Source of the DNA: Loxodes magnus
Lineage: Eukaryota; Ciliophora; Karyorelictea; Loxodida; Loxodidae
Direction of reading: 5' to 3'
DNA length: 64,000 bases
Assembly: GCA_946699065.1 (NCBI GenBank)
Contig: CAMPDV010002393.1
Location: 1 to 64,000, forward strand
Part shown: positions 24,568 through 37,394 of the stretch, piece by piece
How positions within the stretch are numbered: position 1 is the first letter of the stretch
How the letters are laid out: each line of letters opens with the position of its first letter
The notes under the pieces: generated by a model
What the model was told of the DNA's origin: nothing
Databases searched by the model: none
Seen by the model: only the letters and a program-made list of their open reading frames with translations
Position numbers and translations under genes: made by a program

Positions 24568-24972
24568 ATGGATGTCGGCCGCGTCAGTCAAACTAGTAGG
24601 TAATCTGGTGCAGTGTATACTGCATTGCGAGTAATCTCGCACTAGATGCCACCACGGGGAAGGGTGGATAAGCTCTGTTGAGACGTACCTAACTTACCCC
24701 AAGGGTTCTCTCTAGCAGTATGAAAGTTTGACTGACGGACCTTCTAATTACCAACTTAATAACTATCTCTTATTTGGACCTTATTCAAGAAGACTGAAGC
24801 ATTTGACTCAAGATTTTAGAATAAATTTTAATAAGAAGATTCCCCATTTAGAGAAGCTGACATGATTCATCGGACCTCTAGAATTTAACAAGAATCATGA
24901 AAACATTTTTAAATATTAAATATTAATATTGAAAGAGCTGCGCGCCATAGAGGTGCTACGCGCTCTATAATC
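24568..24972 (+). mobile_element. CHH-finger short element, copy B, with LINE-type 3' hairpin
   Basis: ATG 24572 (MSAASVKLVGNLVQCILHCE) leads to TRCHHGEGW. Stem-loops GCAGT/ACTGC and TGCGAG/CTCGCA lie over the finger codons. After a frame change the C-terminal half (LIQEDWSIWLK, both Trp from TGA) matches copy C. The 3' end is AATATTGAAAGAGCTGCGC with the bipartite hairpin 24935-24967 and CTATAATCA plus an A/T tail. It is closely similar to the minus-strand copy at 56881-57271. Confidence 0.75.
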
Positions 24973-25007
24973 ATTTTTATTTAATTATTTATATATTTTT
25001 TTAAAAA

Positions 25008-25355
25008 ATAGGGTGGAAAGCCCTCTCCTTCGGATGCTGCTTGGAGGCCAGCAAGGCAACAAAAATATGAGCGCGGACGGAGGACAAATCGAAAGAAGAG
25101 AAGCCAATACAAGAGAAGGAAGATGTGACAAGCCGTATTACTCTGAATGCCAGGAGGAAATTTTCTTCATCATAGGCCGGAGAAAGATGTACCTGTAATC
25201 GCATATTGCATCCTATGCTTTGGATTGAAAAAATATAGAGACGAACTGTAGGAAGAGAAAAAAAATAGAGAGATCCATAAATTTTTTTTCGATATTAAAT
25301 AAAATTAATTTAAAGAGCTGCGCACCAACGAGAGTGCTACACGATATATATCGAA
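25008..25355 (+). mobile_element. SINE-like unit with LINE-type 3' hairpin
   Basis: A G+C-richer head (25013-25260) unlike the CHH family is joined to TTTAAAGAGCTGCGCACC and the hairpin starting at 25314. It begins only 40 bp after the tail of copy B, so two units lie in tandem. The head can be read as protein (GRCDKPYYSECQEE) but also looks like a compact RNA gene. The inner stem GCAC/GTGC is intact while the outer right arm is altered (ACACGATATA). Confidence 0.6.
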
Positions 25356-25989
25356 TTTATTTATTTATAAAAAAATTAAAATTTTCTTTATTAGTTTAAA
25401 ATAACTTATTCTTAGGTTTTATATACTTTAAATTTTAAATGTTTATTTTTATAATAATTTCAATTTAATTTAGCAATAGGATTATAATTTATAAAATAAA
25501 AGTATTTATTTAGCCTTTTTAATTAAGAATGTTTTTAATAGATTATATTTAATTATATAAATAAACTAAGTAATATATCATAATTTCATTTTATTTTATA
25601 AATGCATTAGTAAAATTTAAATAATTACAATAATAAACTTAAATCATAAGCTTTAAATTTAGTATATTGCTATATTTGCTTGATTATGAATATTTAATAT
25701 AATTAATTTTTTATTTTTGTCAACTTATAGTAATTAAAATGTTCCATTTATATGCTTACATTTTTATATTTTTGTATATATACTTTATTAGTTAAGCAAG
25801 ATTTAATTTTTAATTTTTAAATAAAATTATGAAATTAATTTTTCAGATTTTGTCTCTAATTCAAAACTTAAACTAGATTTTTATCTGATTATAAAATTAA
25901 ATTTTATTACTATTAATTTTATATTTCTAATTACGTATTTATTTTAAGTTATAATAAAAGTTAATTATAATCATTTGTTTTCCTAAGCA
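25356..25989. other. A+T-rich stretch, no gene seen
   Basis: A/T sequence after the SINE-like unit; no supported feature. Confidence 0.6.
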
Positions 25990-26765
25990 ATTTTTCACAC
26001 TTGTCAGGGGTCTTTTTTAAAGTAGGTTTATATTTCTGTCAATCATTCTTTGGGACTACCATGATGAATTTAAATATCTTGATTTTATTTTACGCTTTTT
26101 TTGGTGGGTCATTTTATGTCAAGGTAGGCTTAGTATCTCAACAGTAGTCAAAACTTATATGTTATAATCTAAGCATCACTAATCTTAAGACTATTAGCTT
26201 ATTTATAAAAAGATTATGAAGGAATTAATGGTATTGCTTTGTTGACCTTCTATCAGCATAAATGCTAGTTCCAGTTTTGAAGGAGTTTTTCTGAAAAAAT
26301 GCCTAATTGTTTGCGGGAGTATCATTTGTTCCTCTCCTTCCAAAAATACGCCCAATAGTTCAATCGATATTTTATCAAGCCGTGAGCCTAGTGTACATGC
26401 TGGGCACTCCTCCGCCCACTATCCTATAATGTCTAGACAAAGTTAAAATTTTCCATCTACAGGACAAACAAGAGTTTTACCGATATGGTATCTCATGTAG
26501 ATTTAAGTCCCAAATTTCAGGAATCTCCTTCACTAACCGTTGAAAATTGTAAATTCAGACGCCCTACATGGAAAATTGACAGTCAAGAGTATGCTGGATA
26601 AAAAGATCCATACTTACCACCAGTGAAACTGTAAATACTGCCAGATGTAGTGGATTTCCTTTCAGGAGCAAAAGTTAAGAAATTCTAACCTTAAAAATTT
26701 TTATTGACTTTCAGCTCCTTCAATTTAGCTTAAAACCATAAATAAAGAAATTACCCTTCTGAAAT
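25990..26765 (-). CDS. Unidentified coding region of higher G+C
   Basis: This island has far more G and C than its flanks. On the minus strand good blocks are WAEECPACTLGSRLDKI, LLGVFLEGEEQMILPQT and KTPSKLELAFMLIEGQQ, then IHHGSPKEWLTEIQTYF near the 3' end. TAA/TAG/TGA fall at sensible Gln and Trp positions. The N-terminal third is unclear in frame (a CLSCRWK block is possible). It resembles no element in the window. A DDE-type transposase is possible, but I see no catalytic triad I could defend. Its base composition points to an origin different from the surrounding sequence. Confidence 0.4.
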
Positions 26766-29700
26766 TTTTACCAACGAAAATACATAATTTTATTTTAAAA
26801 TTTTTAATAAATGATATCTTTATATATTTAGAAAATCCAACTATAATAATAAACTTTTTTAAATATTGAAAATTAAAAAAATGAAAATTTTAATCTTATA
26901 GTTGATAAAAATAATTTAATTGATAAATCTATTTATAAATAAATTTCTTTTTATTTTATGAATCAATTATGTCTAAACTAATTTAAAATTAAAGTAAAAT
27001 AAAAATAAAATGCCTTATAAATTTATCTAAAAGTTAAATTTACATTTAATATAAATCCTATAATTTTTCTTTTTTTTAATTAATTTAATATTTTAAATAT
27101 TTATCAGAAGGTTTTTATACATTTTTATTTTATATATCGAATTTAAAATTCTTTGTTACTGTTTAAAATGAATCAAATCTAAAAAATTTGTTTTATTTTT
27201 GAGTTTATAAAATTAAATTATTTTATTCTAATTGATACTTAAAACTATAATACTAAGTATTTTAACTTTTTTATTAAATAAATCAAATTATAAAAATGTT
27301 GTTAATTAGATTACTATTTATCTTTTTTTCTACTTTTTAAATTATATTTTAATTTTTTAAGCGATTTTTATTATTAAATTTAACAATATGTTATTAAATA
27401 AAAATAATAATAGTAGAATATCCAATTTTTAAATTTTTTTATTTATATTCAAAAGTTATGCCCTTTTATTTTTTTAACTTTAGATATAATTTCTGACAAG
27501 TAAAATATATAATTTGCATAATTTATTAATCTCAAAAATAAAAAATGTTTATAAAAATCAAATAAAATTATATTTTTCTTATCTACAAAATTTAAAGATT
27601 TTACAAATATGATTGATAATATTGAATTAAATTATACTAAAAAAGCTAAAATTTATGAAGTAATTATTAGGTTTAAATTACAAGTTTCATAATAAGAATA
27701 TCAGAAATAATTTATAATTTTTTACTTGTATATCCATCATTATTTACATATTAAATCTTCTTATAATTATTAAATTAGAATAAAATATTTAAAATATATT
27801 AATACATTTTTAAAAGATATTTAAATTAATTCAGAAAATATAAACATTTATTTTTAATAATTTTTTAAAGTTTTTAATTAAATATTTCATAAAATAAAAA
27901 TTAATTTTTTAATATGTAAATTAAAGAAATAACAATATCATTTTAATTATTTTTATTAAATACAAAATTATAAATAAAATTGATTATAAAATTTAGATTA
28001 TTAAAATTATATGTTGTAAAATAAAAGTTAGTATTATCATAGGCTTCATCTTCTTTTTTAGTTAAAAATAAATAAATAATTAGCCTTTCTTAGATATAAA
28101 AATTATTATAGAAATGCTTTGCGTTGTATTGATAAATTTTACAATTAAAAAAAATGAAATAAAATTAGGTAATATATTTAAAATAATATAAATAATAGGA
28201 TTATTATAATTACAAATAATCTTGTATTTATAATATTTCTAATTAAAATTATTTAAATCTTAAAATCATTTAAATTTATTAATTAGTTAACGATAAACTT
28301 TTTTATAATTAATTTTCTACTAAACTAAAATATATTATTTTTTATAAATATATTTGCAAGGATTATAAGTATAACTGTGCTTAGACTAATTTATTTTTAA
28401 TTTTATATTTAAATTTGTAGTTATGATATTTAATTGAATTTTTTAATTTTGAAAATTAAAATAAATGAAAATTAAAAAATTGAAATAATAAGTTTTTATA
28501 TAATAAATCTTTGCTTATTAAAGTATTTTATTTTATACTTTGATATTTTCAAAAAATAAATACTTTCAATTACCATGAAAATCTAAGAACAATTTATTAA
28601 AAATAAATTTATTTTTTAAACAAGAGAATATTCGTTAAAAAATATCTAAGTTTTAATAATATAATTAATATATTTAAGTTAACTTAAAAAACTTAATTTA
28701 GAAAGCAAATAATTTAAATCTACAACTGTAAATAAAATATATAATTCGTAAAGAAAATTTGATTTCTTAATAATTAGTAAATATATTTTATTTTAAATAG
28801 TATTTATAAAATATATTTGCTTTAACTATTCTTTCAAATAGCAATATTATAGAAACCATTCTTTAAATATTTGTAGATGTAAAATAATATTAATTTATAT
28901 TAATAATTTTTATTTTTGATAGAGATTTATATTTAATAATTTAGATTATATGAATTTATCATTTATTTAATATTTTAAGATGCTTAAATTAATTAAAATT
29001 TATAATTTTTTAACTATAAAGTTAAATTTTGATTCACATTATATTAATTAATAAATTTAAAAGTCTTTTAACTTTTTTCCCTTTTAAATTTTTATCATAA
29101 TTAAATATTTCTAAAACCTTTGTATGCAATTTTGATTAAAAATTATAAGGATAAAACATTAATTATTATTAATAAAAGTTAAATGAAGACAAAGCAAATC
29201 TAAAGATATATAAATTTAAAAATAATATTAAATAGTCAAAGATCAATTTAGATTTTATAGCTTTTCAAATAATTTTATTTTTAACAACTATTTCAGGATT
29301 TCTTCTAAACCAAAAGAAATAACTTACAAAAAATATTTATTTCATTTTTTATTAGTATCCCTATTTAGGAATATAAAATAGTACACTTATAGAATAGAGA
29401 ATGAACATTAATAGTTTATTCTTAAAAAAATAATGATAATGGAAAAAATAGCGAACTATATAGTTATAAAATGTTTTAAAAAATGATTATTTATCTAAGT
29501 TTTATTATATCAATAATAAAGATTCTTATCATTTCAAATAAATAGCATGCTATTCAATTATAGCTCTATGATAAAACAATTTCTAATTTTTAACCATATT
29601 TATTGAAAGATTATTTAATATATTTTACTTAAAACTTTTTTAATTTTTAATTATTTAAAAATAATTAATAAAAATGCTTACTATAAATGATTAAGTTATA

Positions 29701-30948
29701 ATGATTGCTAAAAAACTAAATTAAAAGAAGAAAATTTAATAAATATAAAATATTCAATAGAATTTTATAAATTGATATTGAGTTTAAAACTATTTAAATG
29801 CAATAATTTTATAATCAAATCATGAATAAAATACTTAATGAGAAATTTACTTTTAATGTTTTTGTTTTATTGAAGAAAATGCTTATTATTGAAAGTGAGT
29901 ATATAGTTTGATAAAATTTAGATAATTAAATCCAATTTAATATTTACATAATTTTAGAATATATATTGAAGAATAAAAATTACTTTTAAAAGTTAAATTA
30001 GCAATTTTATATTTTTATATAAGATATAGTGAATTAAAATTATAAACTTCATTATTCAAAAAAAATATTTATTATTAAATTTCTTTACACAGTATTAAAA
30101 TATTCAATTACTATTTTTTATTTACTATTTTTATTTCTAACTAAAAATTAAGAGATTAACAAATATAATTTTGAGAGAATAAAATTTGAATTAAATAAGT
30201 AAATTAGGAGATGAATAAAGTATAAAAATTAGTTTATGCATAAAGAATTAAAAAAATGAATATGGTATAAATTTTTTTATTTAAGTAAAACTAAATTTAT
30301 GAAAATATTTTGTAACACACATTAAATCTGAGAAAAATATACTACCTAAAATAGTCATACTTTTTAACTTATCCGATGATTAAATGAAATTATGCATATA
30401 ATAGTATTTAAACTTATCTCAATATATAAAGTATTAAATTATTTTTACTGGCTAAATTAACTTTTTCGGTTTATAGAGGGGTTATAAAATTTAAAATTGT
30501 AAAAAGATTTTTGAAATAAAATTTTATTTTATTTTAAGAATTTATAATTTTATTACAGTAATCATGCAATTTCCATCTAAATTTTTATTTTTCTAAGACA
30601 TAGAGAATTTTATATATAATTTTTTATCTTATTATTGTCAAAATGAATAAAAAATTAACTAAATAATTTTTTATATTTTTATTTTATCTTTGATAAATAT
30701 TTTTATATTGAAAATTATTATGAAATGGATTCAAAAATATTAAGGAAAAAAGTGATTATATTAATTTACATTTAGCATTTTTATTGTTTTATATAAAATA
30801 TTATTAATTTTTTAAATTATAAAAAATTTAAAAAAAATAATCAAAAATTAATTTTATTCTTATTTATATTTAAGAATTTTATATTTAAACTTCTAAATAT
30901 AATATAATTATTATCAATTTTTTATATTTTTTATTAATATATACAAAA
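26766..30948. other. Long A+T-rich stretch, no gene seen
   Basis: About 4.2 kb of A/T sequence, the longest blank in the window. I found no hairpin tail, knuckle motif, direct repeat or compositional island in it. Confidence 0.65.
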
Positions 30949-31745
30949 ATGGAAAGCTTTTCGTAAAAAGTTTTGTCAAATAAAACTCATCTCAGTCAAA
31001 TATAATTAGTAAAATATGCTTAAAGAACTAAAAAATATGGAAGATTAAAATTTATTACTTTAATATGCGAACAAGAGTTCGAAAGAGAAATCACATACCT
31101 AATTTTAATACTAAAGAATAAAAAAATTAAAATGGATATTCAGTAAATATGAGAATCGAGCAGTTAGAAGCAAATTTAATTAATTCACAGAGTTGATGGT
31201 AAAAATATTTCTTTTTAAAGTATTTCGATAAACAATCAAATAGATGTAAACCTAAAAATCTGCTAGAAACAATTTCTTTATATAAGAGAAAGAAAATAAA
31301 GCTATTATTACAGGGGATTTCGTAATATTGTAAGATGAGCAAAAATCTTAAACGAAAATACAAACAAGAAAATTTAAAGTTGCATCAATTGATTAGTAAT
31401 TTAGATTCCCTCCAAAAAAGATATTATACGGAAAGAAAATATTTAGAAAGAGTAAAATTTTGAGAGTAATTAGATTTCACAACAAAGAAGGAAGTAATTA
31501 ATGCTAGGTATAAAAATTGACTTTAGCAAGATTAAAATAATAAAACGATTTAAATCAGCATGAATAGATACATTTTTAAGAAAAGTAATCGAGATGAAGA
31601 CTCAAAATTCAAGATTATACGAAAAATTTAAACTTAGTATATGATAACTTTTAAAGGCTAAATCAATAGAATTCATTATTATTATAAATTAAGAACAGCA
31701 CGCTATTTTGGAGCTATGATCTCTATAATCTCTGTTTTCTTTATT
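30949..31745 (+). mobile_element. ORF1-only element
   Basis: ATG 30949 (MESFSQKVLSNKTHLSQIQL) is followed by a Glu/Lys-rich coiled coil with IEQLEANLINSQ (compare RIEQLETKFNQF at 41.5 kb). A lysine-rich region and RYYTERKYLERVKFW block follow. The knuckle is decayed. The 3' end carries AGC...GCT hairpin 31695-31720 and CTCTATAATC. It is the best plus-strand partner of the degenerate element at 13061-13840. More than one frame change is needed. Confidence 0.6.
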
Positions 31746-32533
31746 ATTTTTTTTATTTTTTTAATGAATTTTTAAATTATAGATTAAGTATTTTAGTTGC
31801 TTTATGATTAAAAAAAAATTTTAATTATATTATACCTTTAATTACTGATAACTTATTAAAAAATAACAAATTATATGAGTTAAAAGTAATTTCTAGTGAT
31901 TAAGATTATAATATAATTTTATTCAATTTTTATCATTTCAATTACATAATAAATTTAGACTATTTAAATTATAACTTTTTTAATTAGTTACTTATTTGAT
32001 GATAAAGCTAAATTATCTTATTATATAATAACTAATTAAATAAAAATAAAACTGAGTTAAATTTTTTCATGTATATAAAATTGTAATTATTATTTATATA
32101 ATTAAAGATTTAATATAAAAATAAAAAAATTAATTATAAATATATCTTATGAAAGAAGAGCTTTAAAAATAAATTTTAGTAAAGCATTATAATATATTCT
32201 TATATATAGTTTTGAATTCAATATCATTATATGTATTTCTTTTATAGTATTCATATTAGAAGAAATTCCATAAAAATCCCTTGCACAAAAAAATTAATTC
32301 CAAATTTAAGCAAAAGAGTTTTTGACATCATTAATTGTTAGAATTGCTTTCTTCAACTATAGACAACTATCAAATTTTTTTAATTGTTTTTAATCTTGAC
32401 TGATTCATCATTTTTCTTCAATTGTTCGTATTTTTGCTCATCTTTAACTTCTTCCTTTTTTGATTCCTCTATTTAATAAAAATTAAAATATAAATTTAAA
32501 ATATTTTTATCATAATAATAATAATGATAAAAA
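31746..32533. other. A+T-rich stretch, no gene seen
   Basis: A/T-rich. The last 150 bp become T/C-rich and may contain the 3' flank of the minus-strand ORF1 that follows. No feature supported. Confidence 0.5.
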
Positions 32534-33395
32534 ATGTTGGGAGCTCTTGGAGTTTTCCAACCTTTTTCCCACCTACCTTCATAAGCACCAGAGGTTAAAA
32601 TCAAAATTTTTTACTCTTCCTCTCTCTATCTTGTTTACTGATTAGTTACTATCTGCGTATTTTTTAATAGGTTTTCCGTGTCAGATTCCTATCAGTTCTT
32701 GATTATAGCTCCATCTTCTTCTTTTAAATATGCTTCCATGCAGTAGAAAAAAAATTTGTTCAATTTGATTTTTTCTTTTTTCTTTTCTTACCAGTAATTC
32801 TGTTGTTTCTATTGGAACTTCCCTCAGCTCCGAATTTAGATATCGTTGGCTTCCGCAGCAAAGTATCTTTTCCTAATCTTTATTTGTTTTGTCCGTGGTT
32901 AAGCTTAGGCTTCAAAGATTATTGAGTTCGATCCAATATTCAGCCGTTACTTTCTTGATTCTTTTAGGAGTTAAATCTCTTATTCTTATTTTATAACTAG
33001 ATTCTTTAGCTTGGTCGTGTTCTTATCCTAGTGGTCTTGGACGTATTAGAATGAATCCATTTAGCGCTATTAGTCGTTTATGCGAGATTCATACATTTTT
33101 TTTTCTTACTGCTTAAGCTTTAGTTTTTCGTTCAAATACTTCAATTTTAAACAACTTTTTGGTGGTTTATTACCATCATTGCAAGATATGTTACATCGAC
33201 TTGCTCGGAATTAAAGTAAAAGGATCGTACCTAGCCATGCATCACTTCTTTTTCTACTTTTGAGGTTTCTCTTCTATGTCAGGAGTTTGAGTAGTCTTTT
33301 CTTGTCTTTTGTCCGGTTGGGAGAAGTGGCTTCTTGCGTCCACTCTTCTTTCATTGTTTGGAAAAAGGCGATATTGAAGCCCTACCTGACTTTTT
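32534..33395 (-). CDS. ORF1-like coiled-coil protein without a clear knuckle
   Basis: The minus-strand start VRQGFNIAFFQT resembles VEGFKKGLYTT of the 1675-3170 ORF. A long Gln/Lys coiled coil follows (KLKYLNEKLKLKQQEKKMYE), then a basic region and a C-terminus GAYEGRWEKGWKTPRAP. TAA, TAG and TGA codons are used throughout. No Cys-x2-Cys-x4-His-x4-Cys motif was found, so it is either a divergent ORF1 or one that has lost the knuckle. No ATG is preserved at the expected start. Confidence 0.5.
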
Positions 33396-33935
33396 AATTA
33401 TAATATTTTGATTGAAAATAAAAAAAGAGATTTTTGTTTATTAAGGATAATTCAAAATTTATTAAATTATATTAAATTAAATAATAAACTTATTTTAAAA
33501 AATAGCTGAAAACTAATTTTTTGATGATTTATACTATTCATTAAATAAAATTTTTTAATTAAGTATATTTTTTAATTCTAATAGTTTTAGTTAATGAAAT
33601 AAGTTTAACTATATTTATTATTTTAAATAGAATACTATTTAATCTTTAAATTAATCTATAATTAAAATTCATTATTAAAATAAATATTTTTTTATATTTA
33701 TAACACTTTAATAGTTAAAGTTTTTTTTTTTATATATAGCTTGAAAGATATAAATATGTTTAAGACTATTTAAATAAACTATTTATCTAATTATCAAATT
33801 TTTATTGTAAAAATAAAAATGATTAAAATTGAAAATAAAGATTAAAAGAAATTGATGTAAATTTGAAAAATACTATTTAATTTTAAATAATCACTTGCTT
33901 TATAAATTTATTTATATCATACATTTATGGGAATT
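33396..33935. other. A+T-rich stretch, no gene seen
   Basis: A/T-rich gap between two minus-strand ORF1-type elements. Confidence 0.55.
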
Positions 33936-35264
33936 TTAAGCTTCATCACTGCTTTAATTCAGATTTATAATTCTCGAAGATATCTAGATAGAACTTATCG
34001 AATCCTTCTTTGTTCATGTTATATGATATTTATCTTCTTTATCTTCTTTTTCGTTTTAAATCATATAATTTTTCAATTTATATCTACTTAATAGTATTTA
34101 TTGGTTAATATTTCTTGTTCATAATTATTTCCTGTTAGAATTAATTTGATAGCATCATTTCATCTTTATACTTTGTCATCTAAATTAAAATTCTTACTTT
34201 TCTTTGCTTAAGATTTCAACATAATATGCATCAATTAAAATCTAGAATCATTAACTTTCATTTACTCGTAATTTCCTCAGTATATAGATCTGATAATCTA
34301 AAATATAACCTTTTTTTCTTTTCAAATTAAATAATCAATTAATTTTTTATGAATTTTTCGTTTTTCTAGCAGCTCTGTGTTATCTTACTTATCTCTAATA
34401 CTTTTGATCACAAACAATTCCATCAGTCACTTTATTTATAATATCCACTCTTAGATACTTCAATTAACGTGATAACTGTCTTCAATAGGCTGATCACGGT
34501 TGATTAAAAAATTATGTAGTTATCCACCTATTCTTGAATTTCTTTGTCAGAATAAAGTTTCTTCTATTACGTACTTTCCGATGGCGACTTAGTCCTTCTT
34601 ACTATTGGAATCTTGTACCAATCTCAGTCTTTGCCGAATATTAGTCTGGTTCTTCTCTCCTATACATTAGCAATATCCTCTAGAAGCTTATCTCCATTGT
34701 ACAATTTTCTTCTAAATATTTTTCCATTTGCAGTGCAGTAAAGTTTAGGCATTTTGTTCTAAATTTTCTAGTTTTCTAATTTTTATTTAAATTGGAATTT
34801 TCTGCAGTTTTATATAAAAATCCTATTTTAAAACAGTAGAAACATCTTGAATTGCAGTTTTTTGTATCGTGTCCTAATTTTACATGTTTTTCGCATTAAA
34901 AAAATATTTTCCGATTATAAAAAAATTAGGAATTCTGTTATTCCACAATTATAGAATCATTATGAAAGAAAAGAAGTTAATACTAATTATTTTGCCTAAT
35001 ATTTTATTTTAGTTTAAACTCCATTTTTTCCAGTTCTTCGCTAAGTTGAGAGTTTGAGGCTTTGTTTGTTAATTCCGTTTTTAGTCATTGATTTTCACTT
35101 TATAATTATTGCACAGTAAAAGACAAAGATTCAATCCGTTAATTCAGGTCAAGTAATGACTGCTACATCTTTTTACTTTCCGTTTCTAGGGAGTATATTT
35201 AAATGAGAGAATTTTATTAGTTGATTTTCTGCTAATTTTATGAGGCTTATTTCTTAGGAGACAT
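33936..35264 (-). CDS. ORF1-like protein: coiled coil and knuckle pair
   Basis: ATG 35264 (MSPKKQASQNQQKINQQ) opens a largely continuous minus-strand frame to TAA 33936-33938. Residues about 30-110 form a coiled coil (SEELEKMEFKLKQ). Next is a knuckle in which the second Cys is His (CEKHVKLGHDTKNC), and directly after it a degenerate partner starting CFYCFKIG. The C-terminus and 3' flank (a TATGATATAA block) recur at 43800 and 55870, defining a subfamily that ends without the LINE hairpin. Lack of a Cys suggests a decaying zinc site. Confidence 0.65.
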
Positions 35265-35643
35265 TTTTTTATATAATAAAAATATGTTTTTAGAATTGTA
35301 AAAATTTAAGTTAAATGCAAATAGCTTAAATAGATTAAAATATATTACCAATATATTTTATTTATTTCAATTAGTTTAACTTAAGCTTATAAATTTTATT
35401 CAATTTGCTATAATTTTTTAATGAAGTTAAATTATATTTTGCAAAATGTTTTATTTATTATATCTATTTCAAAGTGAATTAATATGAAGTAATTTATTTA
35501 AAAATTCCTTAATTGCAATATCTAAGAAATATTTTTAAATATATTGATAAGAACTAATTTAAGAATTAATCAAATTCTTAAAATTTATAGCCTTTATATA
35601 GAGTTAAAATTAATTATCTTATTTATTATATAATATATTAAAA

Positions 35644-37394
35644 ATGCTTGCCTTCAAGAAGGGTTTTTATACCACCTCTCCAAAATAGGAAAGAAAACCT
35701 GAACCATTTTCTTCTACCACGACTTCGCTTTAACTAGTCCAATCTTCTTTATTACGAATTGAAACTAGACTCATAACAAAACGCTCAAACTACACCGAAT
35801 CAAATTCATTGATTGAAGAAGTATGATATAATAATACACTCAACAGAAAAAGAATATCAATATATCTATGATTAAGCAGATTTCACTGAAAGGAGGAGCA
35901 TAAAATAAGAAAGGAATGAAGTGATAAAAAATGTCACAACCTAAACAATAATTTAACGAAAGAATGAACAACTTATTACAGCCAACGTTCCTAAAGACTA
36001 AATGGAAAAAGTCTACTAAAATGCCTATGATGATCTATCAGATATGGTGGCCGCAGTTTATTTTAACCACTTTCTGGAAACACTGATTTAGCAGAGAAAA
36101 AGGCCATAGACTAAGAAGTGATCAAATTCATCGTTAAATAAAACGGAATAGTATATTTGGTCTTTAAAAATGAAGAAAGATACTAGCAATTCGCTTTATT
36201 CAGGGAATGAGCATTCAAAGGGGTTAGAACACCTATCTAAGCATGAACTAGAATACTATGACATTCATAACTGCCCAGTCTACTTCATATTAAACGAATA
36301 TTCAAACATGAAGGAAGTAATGGAGAAAATGAGACAATACGGAAAATCTAGAGGAGAGGTATAGCATACACACCTAAATACAAAAATGCTAATAGGTAGC
36401 AGTGTAGTGTACTTAGATTTAAAGAATATAGAAGAAGCAAAGAGGATATCAGAAGTAATAGATCTGAATGGAAACAAAATGGGAATACAGCACATAGTAA
36501 ATTTTATCTGCTGTCTATGCAAATTGAAAGAGCATACAGACCAGCAATACAGAAGGGTGGAAGGAGCGAAAAGGAAAAAACTACATACAAGAGAATTAGA
36601 GATGCTTGAAAAAGAAGTTAAATTAACAATAAATAAACCAGAATTAAAAGAAAATCAAGTAAGTAAAAGGATTATTGAAGAGGGAGAGTAAATGATTATA
36701 GAGGAAGCAAGAGAAGAAAATAAAACGAGAAGAATAGAAAAATAATGAAAACAACTAAAAAATTAAATAGCAAAAAAGATTTGTATGCTAAATGAATAAA
36801 TAAGAATTATTTTTCATTAAAATGGAATTGGACATATGTAAGGCAGAGGGATAAAGAAATGTTCTAAGAACTAAATAAAATAGAAAGATATCAAATATAT
36901 AATAAGATATAATATAAAACAAATAGGAGAAAAGGATAAAATAAGTGATTATAAATCGCTAAATCCTACAGAAGAAATAAGAAAAAAACAAAATATCATA
37001 ATCTATTATGTAATGAAAAATGCAAATTAAGAAAAATAAATAGAACAAGCTTAAGAAGAAAAAGAATAAAATGCTAGATGAAAGTGAGTAGTAAGAAGCA
37101 AATTAAAAAAAATTTAATTAGAATTTACTATGCTAAGAAACCAAAAAACAAAAATGAACAATTACCCAACACCAATTGATAAGAAAAGGTAAAAGAAGAA
37201 TAGAATAGAAAAAGAATAAAAGATAAATAATAAATGGAAAAAGATAAAAAAGGAGAAAGAACTAATAATGAAAAGAATATGGAAGCAGAGAATGATAGAT
37301 AAGATGAAAGAAACATGGAGAAGGAAGATGATAAAAAGAAGAAATTGGTGAAGAGGAAGCAGAGGAGATATGTGAAAAAGAAGAATAAGAAGAA
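35644..37394 (+). CDS. LINE ORF1 region
   Basis: ATG 35644 (MLAFKKGFYTTSPKQERKPE) shares its start with the ORF1 family. After a frame change near 35.9 kb one frame stays open from 35969 to beyond 37.3 kb. A block NMKEVMEKMRQYGKSRGEV is followed by an RRM-like stretch (VVYLDLKNIEEAKRISEVI) and a knuckle CCLCKLKEHTDQQY, where the last Cys is Tyr. A very long Lys/Glu/Gln charged region then leads straight into the endonuclease, so ORF1 and ORF2 may be fused or separated only by a read-through stop. Confidence 0.6.
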
